Source of the DNA: Ianthella basta
Lineage: Eukaryota; Porifera; Demospongiae; Verongiida; Ianthellidae
DNA length: 64,000 nucleotides
Direction of reading: 5' to 3'
Assembly (NCBI GenBank): GCA_964019415.1
Contig: OZ025877.1
Span: forward strand, 1,761,501-1,825,500
The position numbers were made by a program, and so were the translations under genes. Below, one piece after another: positions 32,768 through 46,571 of this stretch. Numbering within the stretch: the stretch's first letter is position 1; each line of letters opens with the position of its first letter. Below the pieces are notes generated by a model, which saw only the letters and a program-made list of their open reading frames with translations, did not search any database and was not told the origin of the DNA.

Positions 32768-35363
32768 CTACTCAAACATGAGCCTGAAAAATTTGCTTAA
32801 GCTCTTCTTATCCAGTTCAAATTCTTGTCTAAGTGAAGGGTCCTGCCACTGTGCAGCCAACTTAAACCAAGCAGAAATAAACTTCTGAAGGATGATGGAT
32901 ACCAACCCAAGTACTATGGGGGTGGCAATGGAGGAAATGGATGAAAAAGAATCGTTTCTCTGTGTGTCCATGTTAATGACTGAACTCAGAGCAGCAATGG
33001 CAAAGCCATAACTCATGATCATGAGCAGAAGAGGCAGCAAAACCAATGCACTAAGCACCATTGAGCCTGTGCCTTCTTGCACCAATTGCTGCAATTTGGA
33101 ACAGATGGTGGAGCTGGAGTCATCTTGTGCTGCGGAGCTGGAGTCCTCTTGTGCCGTGGAGCTGGAGTCCTCTTGTGCCATGGAGCTGGGGTCACCTTGT
33201 GCCGTGGAGCTGGGGTCACCTCGTGCCGTGGAGCTGGGGTCACCTCGTGCCGTGGAGCTGGGGTCACTTCGTGCTGTGGAGCTGGGGTCACCTCGTGCTG
33301 TGGAGTTGGGGTCACCTTGTGATGTGGAGCTGGGGTCACCTTGTGCTGTGGAGCTGGGGTCACCTCGTGCTGTGGAGTTGGGGTCACCTTGTGATGTGGA
33401 GCTGGGGTTACCTCGTGCTGTGGAGTTGGGGTCACCTTGTGCTGTGGAGTTGGGGTCACCTCGTGCTGTGGAGCTGGGGTCACCTTGTGATGTGGAGCTG
33501 GGGTCACCTTGTGCTGTGGAGTTGGGGTCACCTTGTGATGTGGAGTTGGGGTCACCTTGTGATGTGGAGTTGGGGTCACCTTGTGATGTGGAGCTGGGGT
33601 CACCTTGTGCTGTGGAGCTGGGGTCACCTTGTGATGTGGAGTTGGGGTCACCTTGTGATGTGGAGTTGGGGTCACCTTGTGATGTGGAGTTGGGGTCACC
33701 TTGTGATGTGGAGCTGGGGCAATCTTGTGCTGTGGAGTAGCAGCTGGGGTGGTTGCATATTGTGCAAGGAATACGGAGGTTGGCAAAAATTATATAGAGC
33801 AGTGAGAAGATGTTGGTGAGGCAGGAGAGAGCTAGCACAATCACCATTGTATTTGAAGCAACTGCAAAGGGTGCTGCAAAAAGTGCCAGGACAGTGACAG
33901 TCCCCTGAATTAGCATCACCTGCAACACAACTAAATCCACCCACATCACAAATAAAATTACATAGTACTTAGCTCGATTACCATTCCAACAGCACAGCAC
34001 TTTAGCAGGGTACTTGAATATGCCAGGCACTTCCACTCTTGTAATGGCGCTTCTCGCTGCACATATAGCCACAGGCAATTCCACCACTATGCAAAGTATT
34101 AAAGCACCCACGATTAGCCAACCCTTAGATTGTCTGACAGCACCTTTCCTTTCTGAGAAAAACATTATTGCAGTCTCTACAAGAACACCGGTAAAGACTG
34201 CCGAATACAAAATAGCAGTTGTCGAAACACCCCAGAACATCCCATGGCCATACAGATTGTATTCACATATGTTAGTCGTTGATGCATTCGTATCTGTCTT
34301 TTGTGGATTCACTTTAAACCACACCTTCAAGAGAACTGCAGAGATAATCCACACAAATGCTATTTGGAAGAGTGCTCCAGAAACAAAAAATGCACTAACT
34401 GTTGGAATAAAGTCATTTGTAAACCCAACAGAAGACAATGCAACTGTTCGTGTGGACAACCCACATCCTCGCTTTACAAAGCCTAAGTTTGTTTTGTACT
34501 CTATTTTTCCAAGTGCATAGTCCTGGATCTGCATTAATTGTCAAACAGGAAGAGACACTGAAAATTAAAGATATGCATGAGAGTACACTAGTCCACAGAT
34601 TACTGTAATAATTATTATTATTCTGCAACCATGCTATATACATCCCCTGACATATAATATACCAGGTCATTCTTCAATGGGTGCACTGCATGGTGGCAAT
34701 AATTGGTCCCTTTAAGTTACAGCATTTCAATGAATCACTGTGCTTGTTTACATACACATCCCCATTACAACCAGTCATTTATTGGTAGCTGTGTCTACAG
34801 TAAATTTAGTTTTAGTGGTGAATAATTATATTGCGTGGTACTAAAGACTTAGTGTTATGGTTGAGATAAACACTCATGCTACACAAGCTTACCGAGGCAG
34901 TCATTTCTGTTAGAAAGTCTTTCATGTAGGCATGACAAGGGACAGTTGTTGTAGTAATAACAACATGGGGTGGGTTCCATTCACGGAAGTAGTTGAGAGT
35001 AAAGAGAAGGCCGCGATTCAAATAGGTAATGTCTATTAGTAAAAACACTGGTGAAGACATCCACACCCAAATTTCACTGCTGCAGCCCTCATCACTGGAT
35101 AGGTTGAGTCTTGTTCCATTGGCAAAGACCAGCTGGTAGGTGACAACAACAGAGTAGGGAAGGTGTTGGTTGGGAGAGTAAAAGACTTTGCGTAGCTGTC
35201 TCCTGAGGTCATTCCCGCTGATGTTGGAGGCAACACTGGTACTCTCAAATTCGGAATAGCTGTTTGTACAGAGCAGGTCTTGCTGTGTAGTGTTACCACC
35301 AGATAGGACTGGTAGCACATGCATCAGCCATATTACCAACAAGGCTGCATTCCAAGGCATCAT
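32768..35363 (-). CDS. Family copy E: seven-helix membrane protein with an octapeptide-repeat loop
   Basis: Exon 1 is 34893-35363 (MMPWNAALLV..., ending GCCTCG|gtaagc) and exon 2 is 32768-34528 (tgcag|ATCCAGGAC), phase 0, about 743 residues. The signal peptide, ectodomain (LLCTNSYSEFEST, NIS, NGTRLNLSS, EIWVWMSSPVF, VPCHA) and seven helices match the other copies. Between helices 5 and 6 the loop is expanded to about 240 residues, with roughly 27 copies of an eight-residue unit (GDPNSTSQ and variants GDPSSTAR, GDPSSTAQ), followed by an acidic EDSSSTAQ-type end. By the positive-inside rule this loop is cytoplasmic. Despite the repeats the frame is open throughout, so the protein is probably made. 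It is closest to the long-loop copies A and F. Confidence 0.84.
33085..33750 (-). repeat. Coding 24-base minisatellite in copy E
   Basis: About 27 units of 24 bases encode the octapeptide GDP(N/S)ST(S/A)(Q/R). Units differ mainly at three positions (AAC/AGC, TCA/GCA-type, CAA/CGA), in patches suggesting repeated slippage or unequal exchange. The unit lacks stops in several frames on both strands, so long spurious ORFs overlap it. Confidence 0.92.
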
Positions 35364-36150
35364 TGTGTTATACCAGGCACCAGCTGCTCTATAGTTATAC
35401 CGGAAGTTCTGCTATATAAATATATATAGTTGGCTGTACACCTTTGCAGCTCCTGCATGACATTAAATACATAACAAGAAACCGGGGTAAAGTTGTTCCA
35501 TTCATTGAAACAGTTACTGCATATGATCAAACCTCCTCATTGGGTAGGAATATTTACTTATAAAATTGCCATTTGTGCATGCAGCTGCAGCCTGCACTAT
35601 GCAGCAGTTAGCTGACATGTGTCAGATGTAAATACAGTGCAAGTTACAATATGCACCACTAAAGTAAATAATAAAGTATAAATACAGTGCAAGTTGCAAA
35701 ATACAAGGGTATTGAAGCCATAAAATAATGTAATGTAATATAATATAATGTTTTGGGACTTTGGGCACCCTGTGGTACAGACCATTGGTAAGATGTCAAA
35801 CTTAAGGGTAATTTAACGATTTTAAATATGACCAAATTTTTAATTAGGCCTTTGTTTACGTGCAAGGTGGCGCCAAATTGCAAATATAAAAAGCCATAGC
35901 CCCATATCATTGCTATAGAACATTTATACTGATAGTGGGTATTATAATAATTTAATATGAAAATCCAGTAAATGCTCACGAAACTTCGTAGGCAAGTGCA
36001 AGTGGTCGATGAGGCTGTGCACTCAGCAGGGATTAGTAATTAAAGACTCTGCTGTTCAATTAGAAGGCTGACAATGTAGTGTGGCGTCATGAATCGTTGT
36101 GCAAGTAGAGTGTTTGCGCTAGTTGAAGGAAGGAAAAAACCACCGCGCAA
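35364..36150. other. Upstream region of copy E
   Basis: No gene. It contains two copies of an AATACAGTGCAAGTT(A/G)CAA block (about 35,632 and 35,682) that recur at 36.9-37.15 kb, and a partial copy of the foldback element's arm near 36,105. Confidence 0.5.
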
Positions 36151-36451
36151 GTTGCTGAAGGTTAGGGGGACCGGGCACCAGCATCAATTGGCATGCAGTG
36201 GGGGACCAATATGAATGCAAGTACAGTGTTGGTGCTAGTCGAATGGCACAAGTTGGAGCAGGATGCAGCAACAGGTATGCAACTTGCACTTGGGCAGAAC
36301 ACGGTTCACATATAGTGCCCAAGTGCAAGTTGCATACTTGTTGCTGCATCCTGCTCCAACATGTGCCGTTCGACTAGCACCAACACTGTACTTGCATTCA
36401 TAGTGGTCCCCCACTGCATGCTGGTGCCCGGTCCCCCTGACCTTCAGCAAC
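36151..36451. mobile_element. Foldback (palindromic) element
   Basis: About 140-base arms are near-perfect reverse complements (left begins GTTGCTGAAGGTTAGGGGGA, right ends in its imperfect complement), with a central loop of about 20 bases around ACACGGTTCACATATAG. No coding capacity. The class is unknown because no clear target duplication was found. Confidence 0.78.
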
Positions 36452-39400
36452 TAAAATTATGATGATGATGATAATTTTAATGCCTTCGCTATCGTCACTA
36501 TAACTCGCTTTAGTATAGCTCTATTAACAAACGTCATGCACAGCGTTACAAAGGGGTTCTTTGTCTCTACCGTGGTACTTATCTTGTTCTGATCCAGCTG
36601 CCACTGTAGAAGATATAAGCTAAAATACAAAGGTCAAAATCGGCCACGGCGGAAGCCGCATTGTTTACATAGGACATGTCCCACATGCGCAGTAAAATGC
36701 TAATATAGATGTGCATAGCATAATACTGAATGTATGGTGCATTTATATTGATGCATAGTGGTATCTGGTATATTAATGCAACTGGGCTTGCTGTGACGTG
36801 CCCAAGTGGCCCATCTACCTATGTTATTAGCGTGATTTTATAATTAGTCTCAAAATGGCTGACATATGTGTGGTGTATGCTATATTCAACCAGCCAGGCC
36901 TACTCAGTCATGACACTTGGCGGACCTAGCCAGATAATCCATCTGTTCAGGTCATTAGCAGGATAGAAAAACCCACCACCACCATCACACAGTGCAAGTT
37001 ACAATAATACGACCACCACATGCATCCTAGATTAAAACAACCACCACCACCACCACCACACAGTGCAGGTTACAATGCATGCATTCAGTATGTGCGCCAT
37101 TGCTCTAGAAATAAACACCACCACCACCACCACACAGTGCAAGTTACAGCATGTGCTCCAATGGCGGCGGTGCAGATTCTGACTGGCTGTAAGTTGCTGC
37201 GCTGGTGGTATTTTCTTCAGCCATTGAGCGAAGTTACTTTCTGTCATATGTGGTGATGCTGCTTCGTACTTCATGGGTTTTGATCAGCGACGATTGTGGC
37301 CATGATTTCATGCAATTTCTTCTAACTGTCAGTCATAAAAGGCTTGAAATCGTATTCACATCGCTTCTACCCATCTTATCTTTCCTCAAGAATTAAGGTT
37401 TTCTTCTCTGTCTATTGCAGCAAATCACGAAACAAGTGAACAGTCAGTCGCCGCCATCTTAAGCTCACACCTTATTGACTAAACAAATGCAGGACAATGA
37501 TGTGTTCGCCTTTGAACCAGCTGTATGCCCATGTGAACGTGATTGACTTAAACCATTTCTAAAACGTCTCAAAACTGGTTTAAAGTTGTTCATGTGAAAG
37601 AGGGGTTTAAATTAGCTCTTCCATGAGTAACTGGAGCCTGGATCAATATAAACCACTATTTTATATTGATCCAGATGATATTGATTGGTTGACTGCTTGA
37701 TATTAACATGCAAAAGTGACGAACAAGCAACCTTGCAAATAGCGTCATACTTATAGTCTTAAGTGACACAATCAGAAAGAACACCCAAGCACGTATCACT
37801 TGGGTCGGGCAAGGAGGAGCATGAGTTGTACATGCAAATGACTGAAGGATACATCAGGGGAACATCAACCTTGCATGTCAGGGTGACAACTAAATGTCAA
37901 AAGGTGATAGTTATATCAATAGTTAACAACTATCACCTATTTTTCGGCGAATGATTTTTAGTTATCATTAGGTGACAGGTGTTATCACTGGGTGATAGCT
38001 AAGTTATCGCTGGGTGACAACTACTTTAGCGCACACCAGATTCCTTTGATGTTACAATCTAGTGGGATATAAATTATGTATACTTATATATTCCTGTCAT
38101 TGCAAATGGCGGCGCTCATGTCGTTCTTTACAAAGCTTTAAATCGTCTCTAATGGCGTTTTGCCGTGTTTGAATCGAACGAAATGTGGTCATAAACATGT
38201 GTTAATAGAGTGATACTAATAAAAAGCCTAAGGAACTCTCTTCTGCGAGATACAGCTCCAATTATCACTGACGGACATTGCAACATGGCGCGCGCTCGAC
38301 GCTCTTTATATTTCGCCGTGTATCCAAAGAACGCAAAGTGTTTCTAGAACATGTTCAAGTAATAGTACTGTAGAAGAAAGCTTACCTAACAGTTTTCCTG
38401 CGAGCTACAGCCCTAAATACAACAGAAGTCTAATGACCTGTTGCCCAATAATGGCAGACCAGCAAATCATGGCATATATAATTATAGCCATAGCCATGAT
38501 TCGCTCATAGTCATCATAGGGCAGCCTTTCAGCCAGCACACTCCCCCTCCAGGCACAAAGTAACAATTGTTCATTCAGAATGTCATATAGCTCAAAAAGC
38601 AGTAGGCAAACATTTGACAGTAGCCATTCCAATCCAGATTTCAAACTATTCGACTTGCACTCATTCTCCGTATTACTGTACAGTACGTTTCTTTGTGAGT
38701 ACAACGGTCTTTATCCCATCGAAATTGGTTAAGGTTAAGCCTCACTTCGCTCTTCATTTAACCGGATAGAGACGTTATTGTTGTACCGCTTTGATTAAGA
38801 AAGTATATACTTCCTGCGGAAACACGTGACGAACTCGTGGCTCGCGAGCTGCGCCTCGTAGCACGGTATCTTGGCCGTTTCAGGACGGATTCGGACGGGT
38901 TATGGCTCAAATTGAAGCTCTCAACAAGACACAACGAAGTTTTTCATAGACTGTGCCACAGAAGTAAATGATGATTTAGTAGTTTCACTTGAATCTACTT
39001 TCTCCCTGCCTTGCATAGATCCTCCAAGACTTAGAGGATCTAGCTGGGCAGAAATCCACTTTTTGCAGAATCAGCCTCCGTAGGAAAAAGACTATTGATG
39101 CATACTGTGATGATATACCTTCACAATAGATGTATATGGCGCTTGCGTACAAGAGATCCTACAAAGATCTATTATATAACGTAGTACTACATTTACATTT
39201 CATAATGACACTGTAGTGCATGATCTGACCTGCATGCATGCCCAACTCTACTAGCAGACTGCAGTTCAGGCTAGGGTCACTTGTAGAGTTGCAGGGTTAA
39301 CCGAGTAAGTAGTACAAGGCAGAAAAAGTTAATTGCTGGCATGCAGGGGTGTTGGGATACCTAGCATTGGTCTGGCAGAAGTAATAATGTACAGTGTTGG

Positions 39401-40039
39401 CCTACCCCATCCTGGGAGGTGGGGGCATGCCCGTGGCAAATGTTTGGAATATTACACCTGAGAATTTTCCTCAGGCAATATTGAGGTACAAAAGAAGCCT
39501 TAGATAGCTACCAAACTGCAAGCATAAAATAGCTATGTATATACGCCCATATACCCCCTCCCCTCCCCCCATGGCCACCCACACACTCACTGCTTGCAGT
39601 AACTGAGCTAGCATCTAGAATTCAATATAGCTATTTCCATAGCTACATAAATTGCTGGAAGTAGTAGCTAGCTAACGCTGTAAAAATGTGAGGCAAGCTT
39701 CCTAGGAGTTGGTACCATTGTGGCTACAAACATGTAATTGCATGGGACTCATTGCTCTGCAAGTGGAAGCTGCATGTTATGAATACAATATAAAGTGAGC
39801 TGGTAGTGCATCCCACTAGACTGCTCATTGACAATAATTATATGCAAACGTCATAGCAATAAGCATACTGTGCATACAGTGAGTTTGCAATGAAGTGCCA
39901 TTTTACTAGTCTGTACTTGTAAAACATCATTGTTACCTTTCAGCCAAGAAACTAATCCACCAGGAGAGGGAGCACTACCTATAATTATATACTTATTTAG
40001 TTGTATACTGCATCCATGGCAATAACAAATGAACTTGGA
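36452..40039. other. Gene-poor region
   Basis: Three (CCA)n plus CACAGTGCAAGTTAC blocks lie at about 36,967-37,003, 37,036-37,074 and 37,110-37,146. CpG-containing islands occur near 37,150, 38,110-38,300 and 38,800-38,900. Around 37,895-38,030 several short repeats of GGTGATAG and AACTATCACC can form small hairpins. Only short ORFs without features are present, so no gene is supported. Confidence 0.45.
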
Positions 40040-42110
40040 ATCACTGCACCAGCTGCCTTAGTTACCAGAGTTGTAAAAGATCTTGTTAACTTGCAATAAC
40101 AGCTTACTTAACATGGTTTAACAGAGTTGTAAGTTAACAGACTTGCTTAACACTGTTAATCCAAGTAATGAATGTATATCTTATTATAATAAACATAACG
40201 CACATTTTCATTGTCCGGGATAATCTCCTTAAATTCTGGACGAAATGTCACGAAACGTGGTAGGATTACGAAGAGGGGGACTGTGAGTAACCTCGCTGAG
40301 CCGAAATTTGGTTTAAGGTCGTTCCGTCCGAGTTCTTGCCTCTTTTACGGTCACCGCCATATCTAAGAGATAGGGAAAAGATTGTGTTTGGTTGTGCACA
40401 AACTCCTCCTTCAATTTTTCGCCAATCTTCTCCAAATTTGGAATAGTATATCACAGCAATACAGGGGGTGACCTAAGGTGGTTAGCACCTTCGCCACTGA
40501 ACTCCTTTAAACAAAATGAATTAACATAAGTAAATTCTGTACGTACGGAGTTTTACGGAAGGAGTCTACCGAATGCTCCCAATTAAATGGACGGTTCTGA
40601 TTGGTTAAACGCTCAAATTTCAAACGATATGCTGGGAACCCAACCAAAGGGCGAGCATTCAGCTAGTAATCTTAATTATTCATCATATCAATATTGATAT
40701 TCATTGTGCCATATACAAGCTGTACAAATGACTGCAGTCACTACACGCATGCAAGCTAATGAATTAAGCTACTATACTGCTGTATGTATGTTTGTGTGTG
40801 CATGTAGTAGAATGATTATACTGTGAGGTATATATTATGCACATTTGTATGCTGTTAGTACTGTTTTAGCTATGGTGTTCGTGAGGCTTGCAAGCCATTG
40901 ACAGGCATGAGAACAGAATGGAGGGAATTTTGTGTACAGTAAACTGATAGTGAAGAGGCATGACAGCAGATGGAGCCCAATTACTTTGGAATGGTTGTAA
41001 GGTAGCTATATTGCTTCTCAGGTATATATACAGCCATAGTTGTACTGCAAGTGCAGGTCCTTGCATGCAGGTCAGTATATGTTTAGAGAAGACTATCTAT
41101 GGATTTCAGATGTTAATTGCTGCCCTTAATCATTGTGCTTGAAATAATACCTGAGTATAGCAATAGTTACCTTCCAACCTTTCCAAACCAAGTGGGCTGT
41201 ATCTGCTGTACGTGGCATGCCTCTTCACTATCAGTTTACTGTACACAAAATGCCCTTCATTCTGTTCTCATGCCTGTCTCCTCATGCCATGTACTCTGTA
41301 TACTTTAAGGCATACTTTAGAAATGCTAGCCATCTGCTGTAAGGCCTCTTCACTATCAGCTTACTGTACACAAAATGCCCTCCATTCCATTCTCATGCCT
41401 GTAAATGGCTTGCATGCTTTTCATACACCATAGCTAGAACAGTACTAACAACATACAAATGTGCATATACCTCACAGTATATTCTCATTAAACTATATGC
41501 ACACAAATGTACATACATACAGCAGTATAGTAGCTTAATTCATGAGCTTGTATATATGTGTGTACTGACTGCTGCATTCTAGTTTTGCATTCTAGTACTA
41601 GTTCTTCTACTCATTTTGTAGCATGCAGAAGTCAGCAATGTACATGATTTGTGTGTGCATGCACACTCAGAAGCACACATGTACACCTTCCTGAAGTCTA
41701 CATGCATGCATGCATGGAATGCATATAGGCAGCTGAATGTCTGCTGTTTGATTAATGCCTGGGAGTATGTGCAAAACAAATTGTTTATTTATCTTGCAGC
41801 ACGCAAGCCAAGATAGGAGCAATGGGCAGTCCTTCATTTTGCTCCAGGCTGAAGTGATTTCCAAAACATTAATTATGTTCCTAGCCTGAAACCTACAGTA
41901 CATTTGTATCATGAGTTTGTATATGTCACCATGAATATCAATATTGATATTATGAATATGATTATACATTCATTACTTGGATTAACAGTGTTAAGCAAGT
42001 CTGTTAACCTACAACTCTGTTAAACCATGTTAACTTAAAGTAAGCTGTTATTGCAAGTTAACAAGATCCTTTACAACTCTGCCAACTAAGGTAGTTGGTG
42101 CAGTGAATGG
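40040..42110. repeat. 2-kb imperfect inverted repeat
   Basis: The left part (40,040-41,070) and right part (41,215-42,110) are reverse complements at several blocks: the TTAACAGAGTTGTAA block (40,120 and 42,010), ATCAATATTGATAT (40,688 and 41,936), and CTTCACTATCAG(T/C)TTACTG (complement at 40,940; direct at 41,222 and 41,346). The right part carries that last segment twice. This looks like a large foldback element or an inverted duplication. No protein is encoded. Confidence 0.7.
40190..40675. mobile_element. Insertion inside the left arm of the 2-kb inverted repeat
   Basis: The left arm has about 480 extra bases between AATGAATGTATAT (40,180) and TTATTCATCATATCAATATT (40,675) that the right arm lacks. 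The insert is richer in CpG and AATTTG-type motifs. Its ends and class are undefined. Confidence 0.5.
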
Positions 42111-43218
42111 AACGAATAGGAATCGGTTTGGGATTGCCACAGCCTAAATGTAGGACCAGTACCATAGCTTTAAACTCATTTCCACAAGCAGAAATGAGCT
42201 AGATGGCCAAACACCTACATTATATCTACTCCTCAAGAGTTGGGCTGATAATATCTGAAAGAAGCTAGCATGTTGCAGCTCCAGCTACTAAGAAAAGTGC
42301 CGTTTTCCTTTTTAATCGGCGACACAAACTACAAGGTAAACGTTACAAACTAGCTTCAACCAGTTTTAGAAGCCTTCATCTATCTTTTACACTTGGAAAC
42401 CTTCACAAAATCACGAAGATTGCTTCTCGTCTGTGGAAATCGCTTCGCGTGAACACGGTAGAGGGTGCCATTTTGTTCATATACGCGCCATGTTGTTCAA
42501 AGGTACGCGAGGAATTTGGAATGGGAATCGGTTTGGAATCGCTATTGACAGTTTGGTAGGGGTGCTTTCACTGGATATAACTGGCTGCTCTGGATACTTG
42601 AAACTCCTGCACACCCAATGGTCTAGTGTATCTTGATGCATCTTTCAGGCCAACAACAAGACTGTACCCGCAACTATCTGATTTACTGAACGTACATGGG
42701 GAATATGCTAGCAAGTAGTTCGAGGTTCAGGGGCGCCCTGGCGCCCCACGAGTTTTTTAACTCGAAATACTTGATCTGCTGGCCATGCCTAAATACCTTT
42801 TAATTGTAAAGGAATTTTTATACACCTAGTACAATATAATATTATGTTACGCGCAAACTTCCAACTGGGGTAAACAGCCAGTTGAAAGCGGTGTAATAAT
42901 GTAGTACAATTTTTCTCTACTCGTCATGGCTCGCGAGCTGCTGCTGTCTGAGAAGACAGTTAACGACAACGAAAAAGGAAGGAAGTACCGAAGTCGCTTT
43001 CAGTGGTATATAGCGCAGGTTTTTCGGTTGAATTGCAGCATAGCTATAGTTATAATTATGGCATACAATCTATGACCACCACTTGTACACAGACATTAGT
43101 ACCATGCTGCCGCTAATGATGTTGCTTACCAAGAGAACACAGGCTCCCAATCACGACAGCTAATAACTAGCTTTACTTCCTCAGGAACAGTACTAAGGGG
43201 TTAGCAACTGAAACAACA
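42111..43218. other. Gene-poor region
   Basis: Two GGAATCGGTTTGG(G/A)AT blocks (42,120 and 42,528) suggest an old duplication. A GGGGCGCCCTGGCGCCCC hairpin lies at 42,731. No gene supported. Confidence 0.45.
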
Positions 43219-44527
43219 GTGGTAACTCGTGCGGTCAGTCAATCAATGAAGACTGCAACCCCTATTCTCGTAGCTACAGGCTTTTATAAAACCTGCGATT
43301 GCGGTCGGGGGGAGGGGGCGATCCGGGATTTTGGAGATGCATCGTGGAAAGCATAATTATGCGAGTTACGTATATGTGCTGCAATCCCTAGAAGTAATTT
43401 TGTGTCACAGCCATAAACTAGCTAGCCAGCTATCTCCATAGTTACTCACGAACTCACTGTCTGGTTCTACGCTCTCTCTCTGGATGCTTTCAGGTGGCTT
43501 GTCAGAACTACGCAATTAATTATCTTTTGTATATATTATACATAAAATGGCCGCACGACCGCCGCCGGATGTGATGTATTAGGTGTGAAATTCCTTAGAC
43601 CTTGCGTGCAAGTGCCTTGCTAGAGACTTTTAGATTTATTTTACTTGTAACGTGTAACCTGTAACCGCAGTCACAGGTCACACGTTTCCGCGAATATGAA
43701 GATAAGTTCGCTTTAGATCTCACGCACGCGCAACCTGTAACGTGTAAGAATCTTTTGTTTACTTAGCTCACAAAGCTAATCTAGGAGTATCTCTTGCAGA
43801 TGAGATGTAGAAGACAAGTTGCAAGTACTCCAAGTACGATTAAAGGAGACAGCAGCGAGATCACTTCACGGGCGAGAGCCAGCTCGTGCTTCAGTTCTGG
43901 CCACCAAAATAGAGGCATGTTCCAAGTCTTCTTTAAAAAAAAACAGCTGAACAAGTTGCAGAAGGGATCTGAAAGCCCTTTCTCCAATCGAGGTGTCAGA
44001 GCAGAGGTTGGGCTGTACTATAAGAAAGACGCACGTGGGAACGCTGTGTTATCCGCCATCTACACGCACAGGTAAATCGTATACACGTAGAAGCTGGTCT
44101 ACAGGTTGAAAACGTGTAGCGCGTACCGGTGACTTGCGGTTTGCGGTCGCGCATGTGACTTTCCCACACGTTACAGGTTACGCGTTGGCAAATTACACAA
44201 ATCTAAATGTCTCTATTGCATGCATTGTATGGGCTAAGCAGCTGCTTGCAAAATGGCTGTTGTGATTGTCATTCAACTCACGGCTTATACATTGAACTTT
44301 CAATGTGGATGGGTGTGCTCGGCTGTACCTTTGTGGTGACTGATGAGGTGATCCACTGGCAGCCAACTCAGCAGCCATAGCACCACCTTGACTGAACCTA
44401 ATCATCCTGTTTACAAGATGTGTTATTGCACTATAGAATAACATTTTTATACAAATTGAATCATGGACGCTACCTTGACCCAGTGTATGCAGTGCCCTAG
44501 CTTTGTGGCAAGGGAGAGAGTTTTCAA

Positions 44528-44825
<298 letters not shown>

Positions 44826-45874
44826 AAATCAACAGCAATGGGTTGACCTACTGAACAGAGATCTAGCATCTATACCCAACTGGCAACAAGTATAGTACAA
44901 GACTGAGATGAGCGGAGGTTTCTCATTTACCAAACTTAGATTGCCATAGTGGTATGACATTGTGTCTTGTATCCTGCCCAACGTCCTCAATGGACAAGGT
45001 ATACAGAGGAGGAGGAGGAGGAGGAGGAGGAGGTGTGTGTGTATGTGTGTGTGTGTGTGTGTCTTTGTCCCTATGTTTGTGCAGTCAATGCCTCTCCTCA
45101 TTGTATGAAAGAGCAGCAGCTGAGAACATGACAATGAATGTGCTCCTGCAGTTTCCTTGTACACTCTCTTCTAATCCATGTCAATGAAACCATTATTTAT
45201 GATGTAACATGTTCAAGTCAATTGGCAGCTGCTCAAACTGTAAGTGGTAACTCGTGCAGCCAGTCAATCAATGAAGACTGCAACCCCTATTCTCGTAGCT
45301 ACAGGCTTTTATAAAACCTGCGATTGCGGTCGGGGGGAAGGGGGGAAGCTGGTCTACAGGTTGAAAACGTGTAGCGCGTACCGGTGACTTGCGGTTTGCG
45401 GTCGCGCATGTGACTTTCCCACACGTTACAGGTTACGCGTTGGTCAAATTACACAAATCTAAATGTCTCTATTGCATGCATTGTATGGGCTAAGCAGCTG
45501 CTTGCAAAGTGGCTGTTGTGATTGTCATTCAACTCACTGCTTATACATTGAACTTTCAATGTGGATGGGTGTGCTCGGCTGTACCTTTGTGGTGACTGAT
45601 GAGGTGATCCACTGGCAGCCAACTCAGCAGCCATAGCACCACCTTGACTGAACCTAATCATCCTGTTTACAAGATGTGTTATTGCACTATAGAATAACAT
45701 TTTTATACAAATTGAATCATGGACGCTACCTTGACCCAGTGTATGCAGTGCCCTAGCTTTGTGGCAAGGGAGAGAGTTTTCAATGGCTAGGGGCATGCAT
45801 TAATTTGCTTTGCTTGCTTGATTATAAATTTGTGTGTGTGTACATATGTACGTATGTGTGTGTGTGCTTTGTGT

Positions 45875-45954
<80 letters not shown>

Positions 45955-46158
45955 TGGAAATCAACAGCAATGGGTTGACCTACTGAACAGAGATCTAGCA
46001 TCTATACCCAACTGGCAACAAGTATAGTACAAGACTGAGATGAGCGGAGGTTTCTCATTTACCAAACTTAGACTGCCATAGTGGTATAACATTGTGTCTT
46101 GTATCCTGCCCAACGTCCTCAATGGACAAGGTATACAGAGGAGGAGGAGGAGGAGGAG

Positions 46159-46389
<231 letters not shown>

Positions 46390-46571
46390 TTTGTCCCTAT
46401 GTTTGTGCAGTCAATGCCTCTCCTCATTGTATGAAAGAGCAGCAGCTGAGAACATGACAATGAATGTGCTCCTGCAGTTTCCTTGTACACTCTCTTCTAA
46501 TCCATGTCAATGAAACCATTATTTATGATGTAACATGTTCAAGTCAATTGGCAGCTGCTCAAACTGTAAGT

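Noticed and set aside
33085-33750. CRISPR-like regularly spaced repeats
   Set aside because: The units are contiguous with no unique spacers, are coding, and lie in a eukaryotic gene.
33015-33819. Long plus-strand and alternative-frame minus-strand ORFs across the copy E minisatellite
   Set aside because: The 24-base unit is open in several frames; only the minus-strand frame continuous with the helices of copy E is credible.
37140-37256. Short ORF starting MAAVQILTGCKLL in a CpG-containing patch
   Set aside because: Only about 38 codons, with no splice partner and no similarity visible.
43781-44075. Overlapping ORFs on both strands near 43.8-44.1 kb
   Set aside because: No domain I can defend; possibly mobile-element debris but not distinguishable from chance.
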